A stretch of 6,030 bases of DNA from Brevundimonas sp. (GCA_024711185.1 JANJTI010000110.1:1-6030); one strand, 5' to 3'; positions 1 to 6,030 are shown, counted from the first letter of the stretch. Translations and numbers: made by a program. Notes: generated by a model from the letters alone, not told the origin.

Positions 1-234
1 GTGGTCGTGCTGCTGTCGCTGGCCTTCTGGGGCAAGATCTGGGGCGTCGTCGGCATGTTCCTGTCGACCCCGCTGACCGTGATGGCCATGGCCGTCCTCG
101 CGGAGTTCAGAGGCTCGCGCTGGATGGCCATCCTGCTGTCCGGCGACGGCGAGCCCTATGCCGAGGACGGACCGCACCCCTTGGGCTCCCCGACCGCGTC
201 AACCCGCCGCAGCCGTCCGCCGTCCGAACCCTGA
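1..234 (+). CDS. AI-2E family transporter (PerM-like), C-terminal end only
   Basis: This is the 3' end of a gene cut by the left edge; the GTG at base 1 is most likely an internal valine codon, not a start. The visible 77 residues begin with a hydrophobic stretch (about residues 1-24, containing LAFWGKIWGVVGMFLSTPLT), continue through a second hydrophobic segment, and then reach EFRGSRWMAILLSG. This pattern (aromatic-Gly, then a GxxGM...PLT motif, then a short amphipathic stretch ending in LLS) is characteristic of the C-terminus of the AI-2E/PerM exporter family, integral inner-membrane proteins usually of about 350-400 residues. Family members have been linked to autoinducer-2 export or Na+/H+ antiport, but most have no proven substrate and none can be assigned here. 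The last 25 or so residues are Pro/Ser/Arg-rich, not conserved-looking, and probably a disordered cytoplasmic tail. The family call is by recognition, without a search. Confidence 0.85.
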   Translation: MVVLLSLAFWGKIWGVVGMFLSTPLTVMAMAVLAEFRGSRWMAILLSGDGEPYAEDGPHPLGSPTASTRRSRPPSEP

Positions 235-549
235 AGCCGCCCTTGATTGGCCACATCCGGCGCCTATCTCCGCCCTGTCGCCGCGGCCCCCTCCCCTCCC
301 CCAAGGCTGCGGCGGAATTGATCGGCGCCACCCCTCCCCTCCTGGGCGCCGGTCCGAAGAGGCCGCCGGGCGAAAGCCCGGCGGCCTTGTCGTTTGCGGC
401 CTGCGTCATGGCGGCGGCGCAAGCGGGGGCTTCCCGGAAGCGCGCGGCTGGCCTAGGAGCCGGAGGCAAGGGCGCCTCGTCCCAGCGACGGGCGGCCTGG
501 CCTGCCTCCACCCGCGGCCCGGAGCCGCTTCACACACGAGAAACGCGAC
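235..549. other. Intergenic region between transporter and glutamate dehydrogenase
   Basis: These 315 bases hold no gene I can support. Open frames crossing the region are products of very high GC; they run on into the dehydrogenase in the wrong frame and encode Arg/Pro/Gly-rich chains unlike any family. The region contains the terminator at 361-395 and two copies of the C-rich block CCCCTCCCCTCC (288-299 and 331-342). The promoter of the dehydrogenase should lie between about 396 and 549, but no pair resembling alphaproteobacterial -35/-10 elements is convincing. No CtrA-type TTAA-N7-TTAA site and no GANTC site is present. Confidence 0.6.
361..395 (+). terminator. Rho-independent-type terminator hairpin with GAAA loop
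   Basis: A perfect 11-bp GC-only stem is visible: GGCCGCCGGGC at 361-371 and GCCCGGCGGCC at 376-386. They are separated by the GNRA-type tetraloop GAAA (372-375) and followed by TTGTCGTTT (387-395), a broken T-rich tail. It lies 126 bases past the transporter stop codon and 154 bases before the glutamate dehydrogenase start. It most likely ends the transporter transcript and isolates the two genes. The T tract is short, as is common in high-GC alphaproteobacteria. Reading on the opposite strand gives only TCTTCGG after the stem, so + orientation is preferred. Confidence 0.75.
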
Positions 550-3500
550 ATGTCCGGCGATACGGCGTCCATGCACCCTCAGGCGATCACCCTGGAGGCG
601 CTGGAGTCGGGCTTCGGGGCGGTCACCGGACAGCCGCCCGGGCCCGCCGAGAAATCCTTCCTCGCCCAGGTGCTGGAGGACCATGCCGCCGACGAGACCC
701 CCGAGCTCGGCGCCGCGGACCTGGCCTCCCTGCTGGGAGCCGTCTGGCGTTCGTCGCTGGACCGCGCGCCGGGAGGCGCCGCCCTGATCAGCGTCGGCCC
801 GCACACGGGGGCGGCCGGGCATCCCACCGGCTACGATGTGCTGTGGATCGTCCAGGACGACCGTCCTTTCCTCGTCGACAGCGTCATGGGTGAGCTGGCC
901 GAGGCCGGTGTGAGCGTCCGCTCGATGTACCACCCGATCGTCGAACGGGCCGACGGCCGGGTTTCCCTGATCATCGTGGTGATGGATTCCCTGCCCCAGG
1001 AGCGCCGGGACGCCCTTGGAGAGACCCTGGCTGCGACCATGGCCGACGTGCGCGCCGCAGTGAACGATCACGGAGCCATGCAGGCCCTCATCGAGCGTTC
1101 GATCGCGGAGCTGGAGGCGGCGCCCCCGGGCATCGACCCCGAGGTTCTCGCCGAGAACCTCGCCTTCCTGCGCTGGCTGGCGTCGGATCACTTCGTCTTC
1201 CTGGGTGCGCGCGCCTACGAGTTCCCGCGCACCCCCGAGGGCGGTTACGAGGCGGAGGCGCCGCTGTCCTTGTCCGGCGTCGGGCTCGGCGTGCTCGCCG
1301 ACCCGGAGCGCACGGTGCTGCGCCGCGCCAATGAACCCGCCGTTCTGACCCGATCGATGAAGCGCCAGCTCAATCTCTCGGAGCCGGTGACGGTGGCCAA
1401 GGCCAATGTGCGCTCGCGCGTCCATCGCCGCGCCTACCTCGACTACGTCGGGGTCAAGCGCTTCGGGGCCGACGGCAAGGCGTCAGGAGAGATCCGCTTC
1501 GTCGGCCTGTTCACCGCCGAGGCCTACGACAAGGCCGCCAGCGAGGTGCCGTTGATCCGGCGCAAGGTGGCCAACGCCCTGGCCGCCGCCGGCAAGATCG
1601 AGGGCACGCACAGCTACAAGCGTCTCAGGAACATCCTCGAGAACTATCCGCGCGACGAGCTCTTCCAGATCGGCGGCCACGAGCTGCTGGAGATCGCGCT
1701 TGGCATCCTGCACCTCCACGACCGTCCGCGCATCAAGACCTTCACCCGTCGCGACCCGTTCGACCGGTTCGTCTCCGTGCTGGCGTTCATCCCGCGGGAG
1801 CGCTTCCATGCTTCGGTGCGCGAGCGCATCGGCCAGATCCTCGCCCGGGCCTGGGGCGGGCGGGTCTCGGCCTGGTACCCGCAGCTGACGGATCAGCCGC
1901 TGGTCCGCATCCACTACATCATCGGCGTCACCCCCGGAGACCACCCCTGCCCGGACGAGGCGGCGCTGGAGGGCGAGATCGCCGAAGCGGGCCGCAGCTG
2001 GGTCGACCGCTTCGAGAGCGCGCTGCGCGCGAGCGATATCGACGAGGTCTCCGTCGGGCCGGTGAGCGCGCGCTGGGCCGACGCCTTCGGGGCCAGCTAC
2101 CGCGACCGCTATGACGCCGCCGAGGCGGTGCGCGACTACCAGGCCATCGACTCGCTCAACGACTCCGGGCTGGTGGGGCAAGGAGAGCCGGTCGCGGTCA
2201 GGGCCTTCCGGACCGAGCGCGACGGGCCGCTCAATTTCCGCTTCAAACTCTATCGCCGCGGCAGCGCCGTCCCGCTGTCGGACGTCCTGCCGATCCTCGC
2301 CGACATGGGGCTCAAGACGCTTGAAGAATGGGGGCACTCGCTGAAACCGGCCGGCGCGCCCGAGATCCACGTCCACGAGTTCCTGCTCGAGGATCCGCGC
2401 GGCGGCGACCTGCAGTTCTCCGACGTCCGCGGCCCCTTTGAGGAAGCCTTCGTCGCGGTCTGGAATGGCCGCACCGAAAGCGACGGCTTCAACCGGCTGG
2501 TGCTGGAGCTCGGGGTGTCGTGGCGGGAGGCGGCCCTCATCCGCACCCTGGCGCGCTATCGCCAGCAGACCGGTCTCGACCCCAGCCAGACGGTGCAGGA
2601 AGAGGCGTTGCGCGACTATCCGGCGGTGGCGCGCGCGCTCCTCGCCCTGTTCCGCGTCAGGTTCGATCCGGCCTCCGCGAGCGACGGCCCCGCCCGCGAG
2701 ACCGAGGCCGCCGGGATCGACCGGCGGATCGTGGAGCTTCTGCGCGAGGTGAAGAGCCTCGATCACGACAAGGCGTTGCGTCGCCTCGCCCTGCTCATCG
2801 GCGCGATCAAGCGCACCAACTACTATCAGCCCGGGGCCGACGGGACGCCGAAGCCCTACATCTCGATCAAGATCGCCTCGCGCGAACTCGACGACCTGCC
2901 CCTGCCCAAGCCGTACCGGGAGATCTTCGTCTGGGCCCCGCATGTCGAGGGCGTGCATCTGCGCTTCGGCCCCGTGGCCCGCGGGGGCCTGCGCTGGTCG
3001 GACCGGCGTGACGACTTCCGCACCGAGGTCCTCGGACTGGTGAAGGCGCAGCAGGTCAAGAACGCCGTCATCGTGCCGGTCGGCTCCAAGGGCGGCTTCG
3101 TGCCGAAGCTCCTGCCGGCGATCGTGCGCGCCGGCGGCGACCGGGACGCGCAGCAGCAGGAGGCGATCCGCGCCTACAAGACCTTCCTGTCCGGCCTGCT
3201 GGACCTCACCGACAACATCGTCGCCGACGGCTCGGTGGTTCCCCCGGCGGCCGTTGTGCGCCGGGAGGGCGACGATCCCTATCTGGTGGTCGCCGCCGAC
3301 AAGGGCACGGCGACCTTCTCCGACATCGCCAACGGCGTCTCGGCGTCCTACGGCTTCTGGCTGGACGACGCCTTCGCGAGCGGCGGCTCGGCCGGCTATG
3401 ACCACAAGGAGATGGGCATCACCGCCCGGGGCGCGTGGGAGGCGGTCAAGCGCCACTTCCGCGAGATGGGCAAGGACATCCAGACCGAGCCCTTCACCGT

Positions 3501-5415
3501 CGCCGGCGTCGGCGACATGTCCGGGGACGTCTTCGGCAACGGCATGCTGCTGTCGAAGGCGATCCGGCTGGTCGCCGCCTTCGACCACCGCGACATCTTC
3601 ATCGACCCCGACCCGGATCCCGCGACCTCCTGGGCCGAGCGCCAGCGCCTGTTCGAACTGCCGCGCTCCAGCTGGCAGGATTACGACAAGGGTCTGATCT
3701 CCAAGGGGGGTGGCGTCTTTTCCCGCTCCGCCAAGTCGATCGAACTGAGCCCCGAAATCAGGACGGCGCTCGAGATCGACGAAGACGTACTGGACCCGGC
3801 CGGCCTGATGCGGGCCATCCTGAAAGCGCCGGTGGAGCTGCTCTACTTCGGCGGCATCGGCACCTATGTGAAGGCGGCGCACGAGACCGACGCCCAGGTC
3901 GGCGACAAGGCCAACGACGCCGTCCGCATCGACGGGGTGGAGGTGCGGGCCAGGGTCATCGGCGAGGGCGCCAACCTCGGCCTGACCCAGGCGGGCCGCA
4001 TCGGCTTCGCCCGCAACGGCGGCCGGGTGAACACCGACGCCATCGACAATTCGGCCGGCGTCGACAGCTCCGACCACGAGGTCAACATCAAGATCCTGAC
4101 CGGCGCGGCCATCGCCTCCGGGGCGCTGAAGGCGGAGGATCGCAATCCCCTGCTCGCGTCGATGACGGAGGAGGTCGGGCTGAAGGTGCTGGCCCACAAC
4201 TACGACCAGACCCTCGCCCTGACGCTGCAACAGGCCGAGGGCGCCGGCGCGCTCGACGCCCAGCAGCGCTTCATGCAATGGCTGGGGGCCAAGGGTAAGC
4301 TCGACCGCAAGGTGGAAGGCCTCCCCGACGATCTTCGGCTCGCCGAGATGAAGGCGTCCGGGGCCGCGCTGACCCGGCCCGAGCTGGCGGTTCTCACCGC
4401 CTATTCGAAGATTGAACTGTTCGACGACATCGTCGCCTCCAGGGCCCCGGACGATCCGTTCTTCCGCCAGACCCTGGTGCGCTACTTCCCGGGGCCGCTG
4501 GCCCGGTTCGAGGCCGAGATGCAGGGCCACCGCCTGCGGCGCGAGATCGTCTCGACCATCCTGTCGAACGAAATCGTCAACATGTGCGGCGCGACCTTCC
4601 CCGAACGGCTGCGCCTGTCCGCCCGCTGCGACACCGGCGCCATAGTCATCGCCTTCGAGGCCGCGCGCCAGATTTTCCGGCTCGATCAGGCCTGGGACGC
4701 CGTTTCGGCGCTGGACCTGAAGATCAGCGCCGAGGCCCAGACGGCGCTGTACCAGGAGATCGCCACCGTTCTGCGTCGTCAGACCTTCTGGCTGGCGCGG
4801 CGGGCCACGCGCGACGGCGCGAGCGTCGACGGACTGATCGCCGCCTACCGTCCCGCCGCCGACGCCCTGCGCGCCGCTGGCGGCGCGGTGCTGTCCCGCT
4901 TCGAGCAGGGCAAGCTCGAGAGCCGGATCGAGAGCTTCGTGCAGCTGGGCGTCGACGCTGTCATGGCCCGGGACCTGGCCATGCTTCGTCCCCTCGTGGC
5001 CACGGCCGACATCGGCGATCTGGCCGGCGAAGCGGGCTGGTCCGAACCTGCCATGGCCATGCTGTATCACCAGGTCGGCGCGGCCTTCGACTTTGATCGC
5101 CTGCGCGCGGCGGCCGGCGCCGTCCCGTCGGCCGATCATTTCGACCGGCTCGCGGTGCGCCGCCTGATCGAGGATCTGATGACCGAGCAGATGGTGCTCA
5201 CGCGCGCCGTGGCCCGGGCCTCCGACGCCTCTGTCGGCGCGTCGGAAGCCTCCGCCGAAGCGGCCGTCGACGCCTGGATCGGTCCGCGGCTGGCGACGGT
5301 CGAGGGCGTCCGCGCCTCGGTCGACGAGATCGAGGCCTCGGGCGCCGGCTGGACCTTCGCCAAGCTGACCATCGCCAACGCGGCGATCCGGGAGATCGCG
5401 GCGGTGGCCGGGTGA
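550..5415 (+). CDS. gdhZ: NAD-dependent glutamate dehydrogenase, large 180 kDa type (GdhZ/GdhB class)
   Basis: This cytoplasmic enzyme oxidatively deaminates L-glutamate with NAD+ to 2-oxoglutarate, ammonium and NADH, allowing growth on glutamate and related amino acids. The 1621 residues match the usual length of about 1600. In order: N-terminal ACT-like regulatory modules near residues 96-130 (DVLWIVQDDRPFLVDSVMGE), 405-460 (RFVSVLAFIPRERF) and 560-615; the Glu/Leu/Phe/Val dehydrogenase core at about 720-1230; and a long helical C-terminal region. Core motifs are intact: RGGLRWSDR (811-819), Lys832 and Lys837, the catalytic-lysine motif GSKGGF (Lys847), the nucleotide-binding GDMSGDVFGNGM (988-999), GGIGTYVKA near 1101-1109, GEGANLG near 1138, and DNSAGVDSSDHEVNIK (1166-1181). 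The start at ATG 550 has only a weak GAGAAA upstream; ATG 571 (residue 8) is an alternative. The symbol follows the Caulobacter homologue and depends on the inferred lineage; gdhB is used in Pseudomonas. Family confidence is very high. The division role known for Caulobacter GdhZ is not shown here. Confidence 0.96.
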   Translation: MSGDTASMHPQAITLEALESGFGAVTGQPPGPAEKSFLAQVLEDHAADETPELGAADLASLLGAVWRSSLDRAPGGAALISVGPHTGAAGHPTGYDVLWIVQDDRPFLVDSVMGELAEAGVSVRSMYHPIVERADGRVSLIIVVMDSLPQERRDALGETLAATMADVRAAVNDHGAMQALIERSIAELEAAPPGIDPEVLAENLAFLRWLASDHFVFLGARAYEFPRTPEGGYEAEAPLSLSGVGLGVLADPERTVLRRANEPAVLTRSMKRQLNLSEPVTVAKANVRSRVHRRAYLDYVGVKRFGADGKASGEIRFVGLFTAEAYDKAASEVPLIRRKVANALAAAGKIEGTHSYKRLRNILENYPRDELFQIGGHELLEIALGILHLHDRPRIKTFTRRDPFDRFVSVLAFIPRERFHASVRERIGQILARAWGGRVSAWYPQLTDQPLVRIHYIIGVTPGDHPCPDEAALEGEIAEAGRSWVDRFESALRASDIDEVSVGPVSARWADAFGASYRDRYDAAEAVRDYQAIDSLNDSGLVGQGEPVAVRAFRTERDGPLNFRFKLYRRGSAVPLSDVLPILADMGLKTLEEWGHSLKPAGAPEIHVHEFLLEDPRGGDLQFSDVRGPFEEAFVAVWNGRTESDGFNRLVLELGVSWREAALIRTLARYRQQTGLDPSQTVQEEALRDYPAVARALLALFRVRFDPASASDGPARETEAAGIDRRIVELLREVKSLDHDKALRRLALLIGAIKRTNYYQPGADGTPKPYISIKIASRELDDLPLPKPYREIFVWAPHVEGVHLRFGPVARGGLRWSDRRDDFRTEVLGLVKAQQVKNAVIVPVGSKGGFVPKLLPAIVRAGGDRDAQQQEAIRAYKTFLSGLLDLTDNIVADGSVVPPAAVVRREGDDPYLVVAADKGTATFSDIANGVSASYGFWLDDAFASGGSAGYDHKEMGITARGAWEAVKRHFREMGKDIQTEPFTVAGVGDMSGDVFGNGMLLSKAIRLVAAFDHRDIFIDPDPDPATSWAERQRLFELPRSSWQDYDKGLISKGGGVFSRSAKSIELSPEIRTALEIDEDVLDPAGLMRAILKAPVELLYFGGIGTYVKAAHETDAQVGDKANDAVRIDGVEVRARVIGEGANLGLTQAGRIGFARNGGRVNTDAIDNSAGVDSSDHEVNIKILTGAAIASGALKAEDRNPLLASMTEEVGLKVLAHNYDQTLALTLQQAEGAGALDAQQRFMQWLGAKGKLDRKVEGLPDDLRLAEMKASGAALTRPELAVLTAYSKIELFDDIVASRAPDDPFFRQTLVRYFPGPLARFEAEMQGHRLRREIVSTILSNEIVNMCGATFPERLRLSARCDTGAIVIAFEAARQIFRLDQAWDAVSALDLKISAEAQTALYQEIATVLRRQTFWLARRATRDGASVDGLIAAYRPAADALRAAGGAVLSRFEQGKLESRIESFVQLGVDAVMARDLAMLRPLVATADIGDLAGEAGWSEPAMAMLYHQVGAAFDFDRLRAAAGAVPSADHFDRLAVRRLIEDLMTEQMVLTRAVARASDASVGASEASAEAAVDAWIGPRLATVEGVRASVDEIEASGAGWTFAKLTIANAAIREIAAVAG

Positions 5416-5421
5416 GGGCGG

Positions 5422-5444
5422 GCCCGGCGACTCCGTCGCCGGGC
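5422..5444 (+). terminator. Perfect intergenic hairpin after glutamate dehydrogenase, possible terminator
   Basis: GCCCGGCGAC (5422-5431) and GTCGCCGGGC (5435-5444) form a perfect 10-bp stem around a TCC loop. It begins 7 bases after the dehydrogenase stop. No T tract follows (the next bases are GATCTGCTAG), so intrinsic termination would be weak or partial. It could equally be a 3'-end stabiliser or processing structure in a longer transcript. The position directly after a stop codon favours an RNA 3'-end role for the upstream gene. Confidence 0.45.
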
Positions 5445-5467
5445 GATCTGCTAGTGTGGGCTGGAAC

Positions 5468-5476
5468 GGGAGAGGG
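5468..5476 (+). promoter_or_regulatory. Shine-Dalgarno sequence of the stress-protein gene
   Basis: GGGAGAGGG is a purine-rich Shine-Dalgarno region; its GGGAG core ends six bases before ATG 5479. It is by far the best ribosome binding site in the window and fixes the start of the universal stress protein. It contrasts with the weak site before the dehydrogenase and the lack of one before the NifU-like gene. Confidence 0.7.
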
Positions 5477-5478
5477 CC

Positions 5479-5949
5479 ATGCCGCGCAAATTCCTCGTCG
5501 TGGTCGACGACAGCCCGGAGTTCGAGGCGGCGCTTCGCTACGCCGCCCGGCGCGCCCGCTCGACCGGGGGCCGGGTGGTCATGCTGCGGGTCATCCCGCC
5601 GGCGGCCTCCGACGCCCACTGGTCGGGGGTCCGGGAGGAGATCGAGCGTCAGACCCGGGCCCAGGCCGAGGCCTCGCTGAACCGCTGGGCGGCCGAAGCC
5701 AGCGAACGCGCCGGCTCCACCCCCCTGCTGCTGATCGAGAGGGGGGAGCCGCAGGGCTGCATTCGAAAGGTCGTCGGCGAGGATCCGGACATCAAGATTC
5801 TGGTCCTTGCGGCGGGAGAAGGCGGCCGCGGGCCCGGGCCGCTGGTCACCGCCATGGTCAAGCAGGGCGCCGCCTTCACCGGCCGCAAGCTGCCGGTCAC
5901 CATCGTACCCGGCGAGTTGACCGAGAACGACATCGAGGACCTCGCCTGA
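5479..5949 (+). CDS. Universal stress protein (UspA-fold) family protein
   Basis: This is a soluble 156-residue protein with one Usp domain, the normal length for the family. It opens with a beta strand ending in an acidic pair (KFLVVVDDSPE, residues 4-14; Asp10/Asp11), followed by helix EFEAALRYAARRA, strand RVVMLRVI (32-39), a long charged helix (about 50-79), strand TPLLLIERG (81-89), strand KILVLAAGEG (106-115) and the terminal strand LPVTIVPG (138-145). This is the order of the alpha/beta Usp fold. The classical ATP-binding signature G-x2-G-x9-G-(S/T) is not satisfied: after Gly113 and Gly116 the expected Gly-Ser/Thr falls on Met126-Val127. It may therefore be a non-ATP-binding member, but this is inference. 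The ATG is preceded by a strong Shine-Dalgarno sequence. It lies 63 bases after the dehydrogenase and 63 bases before a NifU-like gene; I recall similar Usp/NifU adjacency in other alphaproteobacteria but did not verify it. Its biochemical role is unknown. Confidence 0.9.
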   Translation: MPRKFLVVVDDSPEFEAALRYAARRARSTGGRVVMLRVIPPAASDAHWSGVREEIERQTRAQAEASLNRWAAEASERAGSTPLLLIERGEPQGCIRKVVGEDPDIKILVLAAGEGGRGPGPLVTAMVKQGAAFTGRKLPVTIVPGELTENDIEDLA

Positions 5950-5952
5950 CGC

Positions 5953-5976
5953 GGCGGGGCGTCGCAACCGCCCGCC
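5953..5976 (+). terminator. Imperfect GC stem after the stress-protein gene, weak terminator candidate
   Basis: GGCGGGGCG (5953-5961) can pair with CGCCCGCC (5969-5976) if one G is bulged, leaving a seven-base loop (TCGCAAC). It starts four bases past the stress-protein stop. No T run follows, and GC stems of this quality arise easily by chance at this base composition, so this is a weak call. Confidence 0.25.
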
Positions 5977-5996
5977 CTTGAACCCTCCGGCCGCCG

Positions 5997-6012
5997 GGCG
6001 CACTTGTGCGCC
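5997..6012 (+). repeat. Perfect palindrome / CUUG hairpin abutting the NifU-like start codon
   Basis: GGCGCAC (5997-6003) and GTGCGCC (6006-6012) are exact inverted repeats around TT. As RNA this is a six-base-pair stem closed by the loop CUUG, a known stable tetraloop in which the loop C and G pair. As DNA it is a 16-base near-continuous palindrome of the kind bound by dimeric regulators. It ends at the base before ATG 6013 and occupies the place where a Shine-Dalgarno sequence would be, with none visible. The structure is seen directly; any function is inferred. Confidence 0.6.
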
Positions 6013-6030
6013 ATGTTCATCCAGACCGAA
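6013..6030 (+). CDS. Probable NifU-family Fe-S scaffold protein, first six codons only
   Basis: The window ends after ATG TTC ATC CAG ACC GAA, giving MFIQTE. This matches the characteristic beginning of alphaproteobacterial NifU-like proteins that carry an N-terminal Nfu domain plus a C-terminal NifU domain (typically MFIQTE followed by a TPNP-type stretch). Such proteins carry Fe-S clusters to client enzymes. The frame is open to the edge. A TTG at 6004 in the same frame could in principle start three codons earlier, but the family normally begins at this Met. Six residues cannot prove a family; the upstream stress-protein gene, which I recall near this gene in related bacteria, adds some support. 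No Shine-Dalgarno sequence precedes the ATG, so translation may be leaderless or controlled by the palindrome at 5997-6012. Confidence 0.6.

Noticed and set aside
1..3. GTG at base 1 as the true start of a short 77-residue protein
   Set aside because: The sequence matches the C-terminus of a much longer membrane transporter family, so the gene simply enters from the left edge.
387..412. TTGTCG at 387-392 as a -35 element for the dehydrogenase
   Set aside because: It is the T-rich tail of the terminator, no suitable -10 follows at the right distance, and it would imply a leader of more than 120 bases with no other support.
158..893. Overlapping + strand open frames crossing the intergenic region into the dehydrogenase
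   Set aside because: Their products are low-complexity Pro/Arg/Gly-rich chains, they overlap each other and a real gene out of frame, and no ribosome binding site supports them.
406..1425. Minus-strand open frame of 339 codons over the start of glutamate dehydrogenase
   Set aside because: It mirrors the sense codons of a clearly conserved protein, has no recognisable motif and crosses the terminator region; it is a GC artefact.
2149..2165. Two GACTC sites 12 bases apart inside the dehydrogenase (2149-2153 and 2161-2165) as a cell-cycle methylation control site
   Set aside because: They lie deep in the coding sequence, encode ordinary conserved-frame residues (IDSLNDSG), and are far from any promoter.
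5412..5981. A + strand open frame overlapping the stress-protein gene, starting at the dehydrogenase stop codon
   Set aside because: The ATG-like start is a GTG overlapping the stop and the product is Arg/Gly-rich without motifs; the 5479-5949 frame has a strong ribosome binding site and a clear Usp fold.
1483..6003. A 1506-codon open frame on the minus strand covering most of glutamate dehydrogenase and the stress protein
   Set aside because: It is exactly codon-aligned with the sense genes, and stops there need TTA, CTA or TCA sense codons, which these GC-rich genes avoid. The product is Gly/Arg/Asp/Val-rich with no recognisable domain, while the sense frame has every family motif.

Overview
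The window is very GC-rich coding DNA. It looks like ordinary chromosome of an alphaproteobacterium, most probably a member of the Caulobacterales (Brevundimonas/Caulobacter-like). This rests on the very large single-chain NAD-glutamate dehydrogenase, the neighbouring stress-protein and NifU-type genes, the near absence of A/T-ending codons, and the scarcity of GANTC sites (five seen by eye). The lineage is inferred from sequence style and remembered gene families, not from a database search.

All genes read on the + strand. Bases 1-234 are the 3' end of an AI-2E/PerM-type membrane transporter gene that starts outside the window. A 315-base gap (235-549) follows. It holds one strong hairpin terminator (361-395) and a repeated C-rich block, and shows no convincing promoter or small gene. 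Bases 550-5415 encode a complete 1621-residue NAD-dependent glutamate dehydrogenase of the 180 kDa class, with all core catalytic motifs intact. It is the homologue of the enzyme called GdhZ in Caulobacter. A 63-base gap with a perfect 10-bp hairpin leads to a 156-residue universal stress protein (5479-5949). After another 63-base gap, the first six codons (6013-6030) of a probable NifU-like Fe-S scaffold protein run off the right edge.

Functionally, the dehydrogenase opens glutamate to the TCA cycle as 2-oxoglutarate and ammonium. The downstream pair looks like a stress/Fe-S maintenance module. Nothing here shows that the dehydrogenase and the downstream pair share a transcript, and the hairpin between them may separate them. 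I see no mobile element, CRISPR array, tRNA, rRNA or phage gene, and no evidence of a new multigene system. The most unusual signal is a perfect GC-rich palindrome with a CUUG loop that abuts the start codon of the NifU-like gene and takes the place of a Shine-Dalgarno sequence.
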